Shown here in pieces: positions 52,790 through 62,587 of a DNA stretch of 64,000 nucleotides; positions within the stretch are counted from its first letter, which is position 1, and every line of letters begins with the position of its first letter. The notes beneath the pieces were generated by a model that did no database searches, was not told the origin of the DNA, and saw only the letters and a list, made by a program, of their open reading frames with translations. Source of the DNA: Oceanobacillus arenosus (GTDB lineage Bacteria; Bacillota; Bacilli; Bacillales; Amphibacillaceae); the NCBI RefSeq assembly GCF_003369575.1, contig NZ_PIOC01000028.1, positions 69,346 through 133,345 on the forward strand. Direction: 5' to 3'. The position numbers were made by a program, and so were the translations under genes.

Positions 52790-54310
52790 TTAAAAGAAGC
52801 CTTGTGCTTTTCTGTCATAGCTTACTAATAATGCTTTTGTTTGTTGGTAGTGGTCCAGCATCATACTGTGGTTCTCACGGCCGATTCCTGACATCTTATA
52901 GCCACCAAATGCAGCGCCTGCTGGATATTTATGATACGTATTTGTCCACACACGTCCAGCTTGAATTGCACGCCCTGCACGATATGCAAGATCACCGCTA
53001 CGTGACCATACCCCTGCGCCTAAGCCATAAATCGTATCATTTGCGATTTCGATTGCCTCATCAAAATCCTTGAATGTAGTAACAGCAAGTACAGGCCCGA
53101 AGATTTCCTCTTGGAAAATTCGCATTTTATTATTTCCTTTAAAAATAGTTGGTTGGATGTAATTCCCTCTATTAAAGTCATCACCAACCTGATTTACTTC
53201 GCCACCGATTAATAATTCGGCACCTTCCTCTTTACCTAATTTAATATAGGATAGGATTTTTTCTTGCTGTTGATTAGAGGCCTGAGCGCCCATCATAACT
53301 TCTGTATCAAGTGGGTTCCCAACTTTGATTGCCTTCACTCTTTCGATCGCCTTTTCTATAAATTTATCGTAAATCGATTCTTGGATCAGAGCCCGTGATG
53401 GGGAAGTACAAACTTCTCCTGAGTTTAGCGCAAACATTACCAAACCTTCAATAGCTTTATCAAGGAATTCATCACCCTTGTCCATGACATCCTCAAAGAA
53501 AATATTCGGTGACTTCCCACCAAGCTCTAACGTTACAGGAATAATATTTTCCGTTGCATATTGCATGATTTGACGACCGACAGCAGTTGAACCAGTAAAT
53601 GCAATTTTTGAAATTCTTGGATTCGTTGCAAGTGGTTTACCAACTTCAATCCCATAACCGTTTACAACGTTAAGCACGCCTGCTGGAAGTAAGTCTTCGA
53701 TTAGCTCGAGCAATATCATGATAGAAACTGGAGTTTGTTCCGCTGGTTTTAGGACGATACAATTCCCGGCAGCTAGTGCTGGGGCAATTTTCCATGTTGC
53801 CATGAGAATAGGAAAGTTCCATGGAATGATTTGCCCAACAACACCAAGTGGTTCTTGGAAATGATAGACAACGGTATCATTATCTAATTGCGTTGTCCGT
53901 CCTTCTTGCGCACGGATTACACTAGCAAAATAACGATAATGATCAATTGCTAATGGGATATCGGCATTTAATGTTTCGCGAACTGCCTTCCCATTATCCC
54001 AAGATTCTGCAACAGCAAGAATTTCTAAATTTTCTTCAATACGATTGGCAATCTTATTTAAGATACTCGCACGTTCTGTTGTAGATGTTTTGCCCCAACC
54101 ATCTTTCGCAGCATGTGCAGCATCTAAAGCAAGTTCAATATCTTCATTTGAAGAGCGAGCAGCACTTGTAAAAGCTTCTCCAGTTATCGGAGTTGTTACA
54201 TCGAAGTATTCGCCTTTTACTGGTTGAACCCACTCTCCGCCAATGAAATTATCATACTTGTCCTTGAAATTAATAATAGCCCCATCTGTGTTCGGATTTG
54301 CATAAATCAT
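52790..54310 (-). CDS. NAD-dependent aldehyde dehydrogenase (ExaC/AldB type)
   Basis: A 506-residue [24 protein letters not shown] (cofactor), [11 protein letters not shown], general base Glu in [10 protein letters not shown], and nucleophile Cys in [14 protein letters not shown] (the GEVC form seen in acetaldehyde dehydrogenases). Also begins [20 protein letters not shown] as that group does. Oxidises acetaldehyde or similar aldehydes to acids. GGAGG before ATG. Operon with DUF779. Confidence 0.92.
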   Translation of the reverse strand: MIYANPNTDGAIINFKDKYDNFIGGEWVQPVKGEYFDVTTPITGEAFTSAARSSNEDIELALDAAHAAKDGWGKTSTTERASILNKIANRIEENLEILAVAESWDNGKAVRETLNADIPLAIDHYRYFASVIRAQEGRTTQLDNDTVVYHFQEPLGVVGQIIPWNFPILMATWKIAPALAAGNCIVLKPAEQTPVSIMILLELIEDLLPAGVLNVVNGYGIEVGKPLATNPRISKIAFTGSTAVGRQIMQYATENIIPVTLELGGKSPNIFFEDVMDKGDEFLDKAIEGLVMFALNSGEVCTSPSRALIQESIYDKFIEKAIERVKAIKVGNPLDTEVMMGAQASNQQQEKILSYIKLGKEEGAELLIGGEVNQVGDDFNRGNYIQPTIFKGNNKMRIFQEEIFGPVLAVTTFKDFDEAIEIANDTIYGLGAGVWSRSGDLAYRAGRAIQAGRVWTNTYHKYPAGAAFGGYKMSGIGRENHSMMLDHYQQTKALLVSYDRKAQGFF

Positions 54311-54520
54311 AATAAATTTCCTCCCCCTTTATGAATGGAACAACCGAATGATTACGCTTACATTAAAGCTAACAATTAAGTGAGTTCCTTATTTTAAGAT
54401 AGCATTGATTTACTGGAATTTCAAGGAAATGGATTTGCAATAGAGACTGTTATGAAAGATTGGCAACAGTTAGCGGCGATAATTTCAAGGAAAATATGCT
54501 ACAAAAAATCTCTTAACTTT

Positions 54521-54629
54521 ATTTATCACGAATTGACTGGCTGTAAGATCCCATTTCAAGAATTGAGGAAAAATCAAAAATTGTAAGTGGGGGCGGATAT
54601 TACCCCCACTTAATGAAGTTTCACTTTAT
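54521..54629 (-). repeat. dispersed structured repeat, copy E (internally deleted)
   Basis: Minus-strand copy, 109 bp. It keeps both ends (ATAAAGTGAAACTTCATTAA...; ...CTTACAGCCAGTCAATTCGT GATAAAT) but lacks the TTAGTTGAACAGAATCGGGA part; a perfect AAGTGGGGG-N9-CCCCCACTT hairpin replaces it. Lies in the 350-base gap upstream of the aldehyde dehydrogenase. Confidence 0.85.
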
Positions 54630-54660
54630 TGAAGTTAAGGGACTTTTACCTTGACTATTA

Positions 54661-54786
54661 TTAACTTTCCTGTGGTTTAGAATCTTTTTCGCGTTGTGGC
54701 TCAATATCCTGATTCGGATCATCTGTTTTTTGCTTTTGTTCAAGAGAGTCGTTTTTTTGTGATTTTTCCTTTTCTTGATTTGTCAC
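54661..54786 (-). CDS. 41-residue hydrophilic small protein
   Basis: GTG start, seven bases after GAGGTGAT. Product is almost wholly Lys, Glu, Gln, Asp, Asn, Ser and Pro (MTNQEKEKSQKNDSLEQKQK, then TDDPNQDIEPQREKDSKPQE), with no hydrophobic core, so probably disordered. Resembles small acid-rich Bacillaceae proteins of unknown role. The ribosome site and clean reading frame make it likely real. Confidence 0.55.
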   Translation of the reverse strand: MTNQEKEKSQKNDSLEQKQKTDDPNQDIEPQREKDSKPQES

Positions 54787-54900
54787 AATATCACCTCATT
54801 TACAGTATTGGAAATTATTAAAATCATACATGTATTATTTACCCTTTATTCTTGTAGTAAAACATGCTTTAATATTCATTCGAAAAAATACAGCAAATTT

Positions 54901-54959
54901 CGGGAAGTGACAGGCGCTCTGCGTAACAAAATACTACAAAACTCGGGGGCGCCTTCCCG
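54901..54959 (-). terminator. GC-rich stem-loop after the EamA-type transporter
   Basis: CGGGAAG-tgaca-GGCGC pairs with GCGCC-TTCCCG. It begins directly after the transporter stop. A similar GGGAAGTGGCA...TGCCTTCC stem follows the acyl-CoA-dehydrogenase-like gene (51033-51060), so this is a recurrent terminator type here. Confidence 0.6.
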
Positions 54960-54961
54960 TA

Positions 54962-55837
54962 CTATCTATTTTTCGAATACGTTGATATCACTACTCCGCT
55001 CACAATGATTAGCGAGCCTAAGATTTCCATGCCAGTTATTGGTTTGAATAACAATATTAATCCCATTAACATTGCGACAAACGGTTCTAAATTAGATAAT
55101 ATGGAAGCCTTAGAAGCATCTACATACCGAATATTTTGATTCCAAATTAAAGTCGCGATGCCATGTACAACAATGGCTGTGTCGATAAGAAATGCCCAGT
55201 CAGACAGCCTAGTGCTTATTCGTAAGGGGTTGTCCAGTAAAAAGGCAAAAGGAATGGATACAATAAAGCCAATTACATTTGAATATAGAGTAATTGTTAG
55301 TGGATCTATTCTATTTGAGAGAAGTCTTGTCATAATAATCATTATGGCGAATGTAATCATCGTTAGGACAATCCATAATAACCCTTTTTCAAAATGTAAA
55401 GAAGTTAGATTTCCTTTAGTAACAACTAAGTAAATGCCGATGAGCGCTAGCATCGACCCCATTAACATTCGAATCGTTAGTTTTTCTTTAAGAAAAATAG
55501 CAGCCAAAAATCCAGTTAATATTGGAGTAGTTGCTAAAATTAATGCTGAAGTTGTTGTATCGGCTGTTTGTAATCCCATAAAAAAAGACCATTGGTTAAT
55601 AAATACACCAATAACTCCAAGGAAAACTAGCGCAAGTAAATCAATTTTATTAACTCTTTTTAGGTTCTTCTTGTATATGGATAAACCTATAAGCAAGAGT
55701 ACAATGAATAATAGTCTAAGCATGGTTAACAGGGTTGGTGAAAAATACTGGACTAAAATTTTACCAAATACGAAATTACTGCCCCAAACCATTACACAAA
55801 AAGTAAGCCAAGCATATGCTCTTAACAATTTTTTCAT
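54962..55837 (-). CDS. EamA-family (DMT) transporter
   Basis: A 291-residue membrane protein with ten helices in two EamA repeats: WLTFCVMVWGSNFVFGKIL, ATTPILTGFLAAIFLKEKLT (end of repeat 1) and SNLEPFVAMLMGLILLFKP (end of repeat 2). Likely an exporter of amino acids or other metabolites; substrate unknown. Ribosome site close to the ATG. Confidence 0.88.
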   Translation of the reverse strand: MKKLLRAYAWLTFCVMVWGSNFVFGKILVQYFSPTLLTMLRLLFIVLLLIGLSIYKKNLKRVNKIDLLALVFLGVIGVFINQWSFFMGLQTADTTTSALILATTPILTGFLAAIFLKEKLTIRMLMGSMLALIGIYLVVTKGNLTSLHFEKGLLWIVLTMITFAIMIIMTRLLSNRIDPLTITLYSNVIGFIVSIPFAFLLDNPLRISTRLSDWAFLIDTAIVVHGIATLIWNQNIRYVDASKASILSNLEPFVAMLMGLILLFKPITGMEILGSLIIVSGVVISTYSKNR

Positions 55838-55980
55838 CCTTCCAGCTTCAGAATACCAATATTTTATTATATCATGTGTAGAGAAGGATATTTTATCTAG
55901 GTACGGCCTAATAAAATTATTAGAACACCAGCCTATTATCTAAATACTATGTTGACAAATTGATGACTACAGCCAATGAT

Positions 55981-56248
55981 CTAAAACAATACTAAGTCAC
56001 CACGTTCAATACAGCCAGATTCAATTCGTTCATTAGAAACAAGGAATTGATTACTTATCCTTGTGTACTCATACTTGTGTCCCTACATAGACGACTTTTT
56101 TATTTGATATTAAATCGTTCTTGAACTTTTTCAATGCTGATTGTAGCAAATCGGGATAAACAAAAATAGCAATATCATCAATTGTTAATTCATTTCTATT
56201 TAAAATCTCTTCAAGCTGCTCATTGACATACGTTAACGACATTATCAT
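55981..56248 (-). pseudogene. possible small gene, frameshifted
   Basis: In the 556-base gap 55838-56393. An ATG-started frame reads SLTYVNEQLEEILNRNELTI, then DDIAIFVYPDLLQSALKKFK and VVYVGTQ before a stop. In the next frame EYTRISNQFLVSNERIESGC and IERGDLVLF follow. Joined by a one-base shift near 56075 they would give a ~90-residue helical plus beta protein. The family is not recognised and there is no ribosome site. The rest of the gap appears empty. Confidence 0.3.
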
Positions 56249-56393
56249 GTATAATTAAGAGGAAATTCAGCCAATGTTAAAATAGAGGTCATTAGTCACA
56301 AGTCTAATAGATGATATGAGATTTATGTAATCGGTCACAAGTTGTAAGCCAATTATAATATGTTATAAAATCGAGGCAATGGGGGGAATCAAT

Positions 56394-57374
56394 ATGAAAT
56401 ATAGAAGCGTTCGTTGGGGCATTATTGGATGCGGGGATGTAACGGAAGTGAAAAGTGGACCGGCATTCCAGAAGGTCAAGAATTCTGAACTGGTTGCCGT
56501 TATGCGAAGAACGGGTGAACTTGCCAAGGATTATGCGAGGCGGCATCATGTTCCCAAATGGTACGATGATGCAGACAATCTAATAAATGATCCAGATATT
56601 GATGCCATCTATATTGCGACACCACCAGAATCCCATAAAGAATATGCAATTATGGCAGCAAAAGCTGGAAAAGCAGTATATGTAGAAAAACCTATGGCTA
56701 GGAATTATCAAGAAACGCAGGAAATGATTGCTGCCTGTAATGTGGCTGGTGTCCCATTATATGTAGCTTATTATCGCCGGGCGCAACCTAGATTTGTAAA
56801 GATAAAAGAGTTGCTAGAAAATAATACGATCGGTGACGTTCGGTTTGTATCATCAACCCAGTATCAACAGAATGTAATAGAAAAAGAGATTCCATGGCGT
56901 GTTCAGCCAGAGCTTGCTGGTGGGGGATTGTTTTTTGATTTGGCGAGTCACACGCTTGATATATTGGACTTTTTGGTTGGCCCAATTAAGTCTGTCCAAG
57001 GATTTGCTTCCAATCAAGCAGGGCACTACCCAGCAGAGGATATTGTTACCGGTAGCTATCTATTTGAATCCGGAATTCACGGTGTAGGCAATTGGTGTTT
57101 TTCCGCGTTTGCAAATGTAGATGTGAATGAGATTGTTGGTAGTAAGGGGAAAATAACCTTCTCCACATTTGGCAACGACCCGATAGTATTAACGACCGCG
57201 GATGGAACGAAAGAATGGAGTTTTGATCCGCCACAGCATGTCCATCAGCCTTTAGTGGAAATAATGGTGGCAGAGCTAACTGGCGAAGGTGGACAATGTC
57301 CAAGTACCGGCGTGACAGGTGCAAGAACCAATTGGGTTATGGATGAAATGGTAAAAAAATATTATGAAAGATGA
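56394..57374 (+). CDS. Gfo/Idh/MocA-family oxidoreductase
   Basis: A 326-residue NAD(P)-dependent sugar or cyclitol dehydrogenase. VRWGIIGCGDVTEVKSGPAF (Rossmann), AIYIATPPESHKEYAIMAAK, the EKP motif (VYVEKPMARN), and GGGLFFDLASHTLDILDFLV with the catalytic Asp/His. GGGGGG before ATG. Stands alone, so the substrate cannot be inferred. Confidence 0.88.
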   Translation: MKYRSVRWGIIGCGDVTEVKSGPAFQKVKNSELVAVMRRTGELAKDYARRHHVPKWYDDADNLINDPDIDAIYIATPPESHKEYAIMAAKAGKAVYVEKPMARNYQETQEMIAACNVAGVPLYVAYYRRAQPRFVKIKELLENNTIGDVRFVSSTQYQQNVIEKEIPWRVQPELAGGGLFFDLASHTLDILDFLVGPIKSVQGFASNQAGHYPAEDIVTGSYLFESGIHGVGNWCFSAFANVDVNEIVGSKGKITFSTFGNDPIVLTTADGTKEWSFDPPQHVHQPLVEIMVAELTGEGGQCPSTGVTGARTNWVMDEMVKKYYER

Positions 57375-57392
57375 TTACTGTTCATATTAACA

Positions 57393-57440
57393 AAAGCCAG
57401 CCTCTGATTTTAAGGTAAAATCAGGAGGCTGGCTTTAAAT
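57393..57440. terminator. bidirectional terminator
   Basis: Nearly perfect 20-bp stem AAAGCCAGCCTCTGATTTTA / TAAAATCAGGAGGCTGGCTTT between convergent genes. Confidence 0.85.
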
Positions 57441-57444
57441 GTGC

Positions 57445-58281
57445 TCAAATTTTGAACGTAAAATAGTGTAGAAGTAAATATGCGATCCACTTGCAATCGG
57501 GATTATTTCGAATATTATTTATTAAACCTTTTATGATTGCTGGACTTAGCGCTGGTTCAAGTAGCTCTTGTTTTAATAAAACCAAAGATTCTTTCTCTAT
57601 TGGCTCCTTTGTTTCAATTATTGTCTGTTCAATAATTTCAAGCAGCTTTTCTATCTTTACCTCTTCAATCAATGGGTGCTCCATTGATTGAACCGTTTCT
57701 GCCGAAATCAATGGAATTGTAGTATGTTTTGCGAGTAAGTTAGTCTTCTCGACGAATGATTCAGCTAGCGATTGTAAATCGAGTGGAACATTATAAAATA
57801 GATTTAATTCTGTATAAATACCGATGAAACTTTTTATGCAGTAGAGTAAATCATATTTGGTTTGTTTGACCTTTTCGCCAAAGACACGTTCAATTATTGA
57901 TAAAATTGCTCCCTCAAATAAGCTGTGATAGTAGCTGATTTTTAATAATAGTTCTTTATCAATGGTATGGGTTTGCTCTTTGATAAAAACCTTAGCAAAA
58001 TCGGAATGCTTTTGAAAGGATTGAAAGGTTTCATAATAAAACGTATATAGAAGCACATTATCATCCGTGTTATTGACTACATGGTCAATCCTCGTGGTTA
58101 TCTCTATCATAAAATGGTCAATCATTGCTGAGATCAGCTCGCCTTTAGATTTAAAAGATAAGTAAAAAGCCCCTTTAGAAATACCGCACTTCTCTGTTAT
58201 TTGTTGAACGGAAGTTGCTTCAAAACCTTGTTCTGCAAATAATTCTAATGCCTTATCTATAATTAATTGTTTTTTAACCAT
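57445..58281 (-). CDS. TetR-family repressor, YerO-like
   Basis: A 278-residue TetR protein, longer than usual, like YerO. HTH: ELFAEQGFEATSVQQITEKC and GISKGAFYLSFKSKGELISA. Divergent from an RND pump gene of the SwrC (YerP) type, the same arrangement as yerO-yerP in B. subtilis. A GACCGACTAGTC operator lies in the 97-base gap. The pump substrate, perhaps surfactin-like amphiphiles, is presumably sensed. Confidence 0.87.
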   Translation of the reverse strand: MVKKQLIIDKALELFAEQGFEATSVQQITEKCGISKGAFYLSFKSKGELISAMIDHFMIEITTRIDHVVNNTDDNVLLYTFYYETFQSFQKHSDFAKVFIKEQTHTIDKELLLKISYYHSLFEGAILSIIERVFGEKVKQTKYDLLYCIKSFIGIYTELNLFYNVPLDLQSLAESFVEKTNLLAKHTTIPLISAETVQSMEHPLIEEVKIEKLLEIIEQTIIETKEPIEKESLVLLKQELLEPALSPAIIKGLINNIRNNPDCKWIAYLLLHYFTFKI

Positions 58282-58311
58282 ATAATATTATCGCTCCCAT
58301 TACTTCTAGAG

Positions 58312-58341
58312 TTGACAAATGACCGACTAGTCATCTAGTAT
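58312..58341. promoter_or_regulatory. swrC promoter with YerO-like operator
   Basis: -35 TTGACA (58312-58317), 18-base spacer, -10 TAGTAT (58336-58341). The spacer contains TGACCGACTAGTCA (58320-58333), a dyad typical of TetR operators that should block both divergent genes. Confidence 0.7.
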
Positions 58342-58378
58342 AAGTAATTGGGAACGATAAGTCAATTTAAGGGTAGGT

Positions 58379-61300
58379 GTGAAAGTGAAGGGTTTAGTTA
58401 ATTTTGTGTTAAAAAATAAATTAGCAGTATGGCTGCTAACGATCATCATAACTGTGTCTGGGATTTATTCTAGTACACAAATGAAAACAGAGACGATTCC
58501 AGATATCTCAATCCCTTACTTAATGGTGAGCGGTGTATATCCTGGAGCGACCCCTGAGCAAGTAATGGAAGATGTATCCATGCCGATAGAAAAGGCGGTA
58601 GAAGGTCTTGAAGATGTGAAAGCCGTTTACTCGAATTCCTATTCAAATATGTCTAGTATTCAAGTTGAATATGATTATGGCATTGATATGGACGAAGCAA
58701 AACGTGCTTTAGAATCGGCAATTGATACAGTGAACTTACCAGAAGATGCACAGGATCCAACGGTTACGGCGATTAGTATGAATATGATGCCTGTCGTAGC
58801 ATTAAGTGTAAGCAGTGAGTCAGAGGATATTGTTGACTTAACATCAACAGTAGAAGAAATCATTGTTCCAAATATCGAGAAACTTGATGGTGTTGCGTCT
58901 GCGACGATAACTGGTCAACATATTGAAGAAGTAGAGCTTACGTATGATGAAGAGAGAATGGCGGAGCTCGGTATTACGGAAGATAACGTTAAAGATATGA
59001 TCCAAGCAAGTGACCTTGCTGTTTCATTAGGACTTTATGAGTTTGAAGAGGGAGAACAAGCTGTAGCAATCGATGGTAAGTTCATGACTGCAGATGAATT
59101 AAATGAAATGATTATTCCAGCAGAACCATCAGAAGCAAATCCTTCTCCATTTGTAAAACTTAGCGATATTGCAACAATTGAAGTGGTTGGTAAGGTACAA
59201 TCCGTTTCCCGAACAAATGGGGAAGATGCAATTGCGATTCAAATTGTTAAAGACCAACAAGCAAACACGGTTGATGTTGTAAACGATGTAAAAGAGTTAG
59301 TGAAAGAGCAAGAAGGAAATAATGAAGGCTTAGTAATAGATATATCATTAGATCAAGGTGCACCAATTGAATCTTCGGTTTCAACGATGATTGAAAAAGC
59401 GGTATTTGGCGGTTTAATTGCCGTATTGATCATTCTTTTATTCCTACGCGATTTCAAATCAACGATTATTTCCATTATTTCCATCCCAGTATCCATTTTT
59501 ATGGCATTATTGATATTGAATTGGTTGGATATAACGCTAAACATGATGACGCTTGGAGCAATTACAGTTGCAATCGGTCGTGTAATTGATGACTCGATTG
59601 TTGTAGTTGAAAATATTTTCAGGCGACTTCATTTAAGAACAGAGAAATTAACAGGGCGAGCACTAATTCGTGAAGCGACGATTGAAATGTTCAAACCGAT
59701 CATGTCGTCTACATTAGTGACGATTGCAGTATTTGCACCACTTGTATTCGTTGGTGGAATGGTTGGCGAGTTATTCATGCCGTTCGCATTAACGATGGCA
59801 TTTGCACTGATTGCTTCATTACTTGTTGCAATTACCATTGTTCCTGTCCTATCTCATACATTGTTTAAGAAAAAATTATATAGCGAGAAGACAGAGAGCA
59901 GTCATAAAGAAGCTGGAAAACTAGCTAATTGGTATAAAAGTATACTTAAATGGGCTTTAAACCATAAAATTATTACTTCAGCGATTGCAATTATTTTATT
60001 AGTTGGTAGCCTAGCGCTAACACCTTTAATCGGTTTTAGTTTCTTAGGTAGTGAAGAAGAAAAAGTAATGTATTTAACATATACACCAGAAACTGGTGAG
60101 CTTGAAGAAGATACATTAGCAAATATTGCAGTTGTAGAAGAAGAATTATTAAAACGTGATGATATTGATATCCTTCAACTATCGGTAACGGATAGTGGTA
60201 ACCCAATGGCAGCAATGTCGGGCGGGGGATCGAATGGCGCATTAATGTATCTTATATTTGATCCTGAAATGAAAAATTTCCCAGAAGTGCGCACAGAAAT
60301 TGAGGATTATGTGTTTAACATAGGCCAATCAGGTGAGTGGAAGAGCCAGAACTTCTCATCGATGGGAGTGGCGTCAAATGAAATTAGCTATACATTTTAC
60401 AGTGAGAATTTAGATAAGCTAAATGAGGCTGTATTAATGGTAGAAGATGTGATGAATGAGAATGACGGTTTAGAAGATATCTCATCAACAGCTGAGGATG
60501 CATATGTAGAATATACATTCAATGTTGAGCAAGATGAATTACTGCAGTATGGGTTAACAACAGGGCAAATCATTATGATGTTGAATCCGAATGTAACTCC
60601 TGAAGTATTAACAACCGTTGAAAAGGACGGAAATACAATTGATGTGATTGTACAGCAAGAACAGGCTGCACAACCGAAGTCAGTTGACGAGATGTTAGCA
60701 ACAGAAGTGCCAACAGCAATGGGCACATCAATGCCACTTTCTGAGCTTGTGACAGTTGAAGAAGGCACAACATTGAATACACTTGCACGTAGCGCAGGTG
60801 AGTACTATGCAACTGTATCGGGAACAGTGCTTGGTAATGATGTTTCAAAAGCATCGTCTGAAGTAGGGAAATCAATCGACGAGTTAGATTTACCTAAGGG
60901 TGTTACAGTCGGTGTTGCCGGTGTAACTGCAGATATGACGGAAGCATTTACTCAGCTTGGTATCGCGATGCTTGCGGCAATTGCGATTGTGTACTTCATC
61001 CTAGTTGTTACATTCCGTGAGGGTGTTGCACCATTTGCAATTCTCTTATCACTACCGTTCGCGGTAATTGGTTCATTTGTTGGTCTATTGATTGCTGGTG
61101 AAACCATTTCCGTATCCGTTATGATGGGACTACTGATGTTAATTGGTATCGTCGTAACGAACGCTATTGTACTTGTAGACCGAATTGTTCGGATGGAACG
61201 CGATGGCTTGGTTATGCGTGAAGCTATTTTAGAAGCAGGTAGCACGCGTCTACGCCCAATCTTAATGACAGCAATCGCAACGATTGGTGCGTTAGTTCCA

Positions 61301-61471
61301 TTAGCATTCGGTTCAGCTGGTGGTGGCGGTTTAATATCGAAAGGTCTTGGAATCACTGTAATCGGCGGGCTAGTAAGTTCAACATTATTAACATTAATCG
61401 TTGTACCAATTGCCTATGAAATACTTTCCAAGCTATTTAGGAAAAATCGTAAAGATGAAGAAGAAAATTAA
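58379..61471 (+). CDS. swrC: RND-family efflux pump, SwrC/YerP-like
   Basis: A 1030-residue RND transporter with 12 helices and two large outer domains. Helix 1 then DISIPYLMVSGVYPGATPEQ and VEKAVEGLED (porter domain). Helix 4 region LGAITVAIGRVIDDSIVVVE supplies the Asp pair of the proton relay (GxxxDD), and the second half has GIVVTNAIVLVDRIVRMERD. In B. subtilis SwrC exports surfactin and other amphiphiles without an outer-membrane channel. GTG start after AAGGG. Controlled by the divergent TetR. Confidence 0.92.
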   Translation: MKVKGLVNFVLKNKLAVWLLTIIITVSGIYSSTQMKTETIPDISIPYLMVSGVYPGATPEQVMEDVSMPIEKAVEGLEDVKAVYSNSYSNMSSIQVEYDYGIDMDEAKRALESAIDTVNLPEDAQDPTVTAISMNMMPVVALSVSSESEDIVDLTSTVEEIIVPNIEKLDGVASATITGQHIEEVELTYDEERMAELGITEDNVKDMIQASDLAVSLGLYEFEEGEQAVAIDGKFMTADELNEMIIPAEPSEANPSPFVKLSDIATIEVVGKVQSVSRTNGEDAIAIQIVKDQQANTVDVVNDVKELVKEQEGNNEGLVIDISLDQGAPIESSVSTMIEKAVFGGLIAVLIILLFLRDFKSTIISIISIPVSIFMALLILNWLDITLNMMTLGAITVAIGRVIDDSIVVVENIFRRLHLRTEKLTGRALIREATIEMFKPIMSSTLVTIAVFAPLVFVGGMVGELFMPFALTMAFALIASLLVAITIVPVLSHTLFKKKLYSEKTESSHKEAGKLANWYKSILKWALNHKIITSAIAIILLVGSLALTPLIGFSFLGSEEEKVMYLTYTPETGELEEDTLANIAVVEEELLKRDDIDILQLSVTDSGNPMAAMSGGGSNGALMYLIFDPEMKNFPEVRTEIEDYVFNIGQSGEWKSQNFSSMGVASNEISYTFYSENLDKLNEAVLMVEDVMNENDGLEDISSTAEDAYVEYTFNVEQDELLQYGLTTGQIIMMLNPNVTPEVLTTVEKDGNTIDVIVQQEQAAQPKSVDEMLATEVPTAMGTSMPLSELVTVEEGTTLNTLARSAGEYYATVSGTVLGNDVSKASSEVGKSIDELDLPKGVTVGVAGVTADMTEAFTQLGIAMLAAIAIVYFILVVTFREGVAPFAILLSLPFAVIGSFVGLLIAGETISVSVMMGLLMLIGIVVTNAIVLVDRIVRMERDGLVMREAILEAGSTRLRPILMTAIATIGALVPLAFGSAGGGGLISKGLGITVIGGLVSSTLLTLIVVPIAYEILSKLFRKNRKDEEEN

Positions 61472-61478
61472 TCGTTAA

Positions 61479-61522
61479 AAAAGGCCCACCAAGGTGAATG
61501 AATTACCTTGGTGGGCCTTTTT
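61479..61522. terminator. bidirectional terminator
   Basis: AAAGGCCCACCAAGGT / ACCTTGGTGGGCCTTTTT, 16-bp stem with runs of A and T on the two sides. Confidence 0.9.
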
Positions 61523-61580
61523 ACTTTCTTACTGCATAATCTTGGGGCCAACAGGAAGTTTCCTAAAATAGTCTTTGTTC

Positions 61581-62465
61581 CTATTGCACGTTGATGCTCT
61601 CAATAAATTTCGTGGTTGCAGGAGACAGGGAGACGCTATTTAAATAACACATACCAATACTTCGTGGAGGTATTTCATTTGCTAATGGAACTTCGAATAA
61701 GCTTCCATTTTCTAAATACTCCTTAGCGAATTCTTTCGTTACGCAGGCAACACCTAAATTAATTTTGGCGAATTCCAATAATAAATCATGGGAGCCAAGT
61801 TCAATCTCTGGAGAAATAGTAAAGCCATTTGCGCTAAGGAAGTTGTCGACATACTTTCGCGAAATGGATTTTTGTTCAAGTAAAATTAAGGGTTCATTTG
61901 TTAATTCTTCAAAGGTGACAGGTGCAGTTAAGAGATGTTGGAACTTATCCCCGCAAACAAAAATATCGTGAATAGCAATACAAGGTATTTGAATCAATCT
62001 TGGCTCATCTACGGGAAAGTTACAAAAAGCAATGTCGACTTCTCCTGATTTTAAAATAGCACAGAGCTCTGACGTTGTTCCGTTTATAATGTTAAATTTA
62101 ATATTTGGAAAATGATTATGAAACGCTTCAAGGTATGGGAGTAAGAAGTATTTAGATATGGTATCACCTACACCAATTTTCAATTCGCCGGCGGTAAGGT
62201 TTTTAAACTCCAAGATCTTTTCCTCACCGACATCAATTAGATTTATCGCTGAATTAGCATATTCAAACAATAGCTGACCTTCATTTGTTAAGGTAACTCC
62301 TTTGGTTGTTCTTGTGAAGAGCCGAGTATCTAATTCCCTTTCTAACTGCATGATGGATTGGCTCACGGCTGGTTGGGTCATGTATAAATCTTTCGCTGCT
62401 GCAGAGAAACTTTTACTTTTTCCTACCTGGGTGAATACTTTATATAAATCCAATTTACTTACCAT
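61581..62465 (-). CDS. LysR-type transcriptional regulator
   Basis: A 294-residue LysR protein: LYKVFTQVGKSKSFSAAAKD, LYMTQPAVSQSIMQLERELD (HTH) and an effector domain from ~90. AAGGAG before ATG. Divergent from the CofE-like gene across 122 bases, so probably its regulator. The gap holds paired ATATA-rich half-sites (TATATCAAGTATATCATG). Confidence 0.88.
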   Translation of the reverse strand: MVSKLDLYKVFTQVGKSKSFSAAAKDLYMTQPAVSQSIMQLERELDTRLFTRTTKGVTLTNEGQLLFEYANSAINLIDVGEEKILEFKNLTAGELKIGVGDTISKYFLLPYLEAFHNHFPNIKFNIINGTTSELCAILKSGEVDIAFCNFPVDEPRLIQIPCIAIHDIFVCGDKFQHLLTAPVTFEELTNEPLILLEQKSISRKYVDNFLSANGFTISPEIELGSHDLLLEFAKINLGVACVTKEFAKEYLENGSLFEVPLANEIPPRSIGMCYLNSVSLSPATTKFIESINVQ

Positions 62466-62587
62466 ATAACTACTCCTTATATCGGTTATTAGATATATTC
62501 ATTTTACTTATATCAAGTATATCATGTATATTACAAGTAGGGTCATGATAAACATATAAACTTAAGTGTTCTAGAGGAGTGAACGGA

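Noticed and set aside
52774..53073. 99-codon plus frame opposite the aldehyde dehydrogenase end
   Set aside because: Antisense to two real genes; no start signal.
55434..55943. 169-codon plus frame opposite the EamA transporter
   Set aside because: Antisense of membrane helices, no ribosome site, and the minus-strand protein is a clear family member.
60397..61356. Several Ser/Thr/Ile-rich minus frames inside swrC
   Set aside because: Antisense frames of a long RND gene with biased codon use; no start signals.
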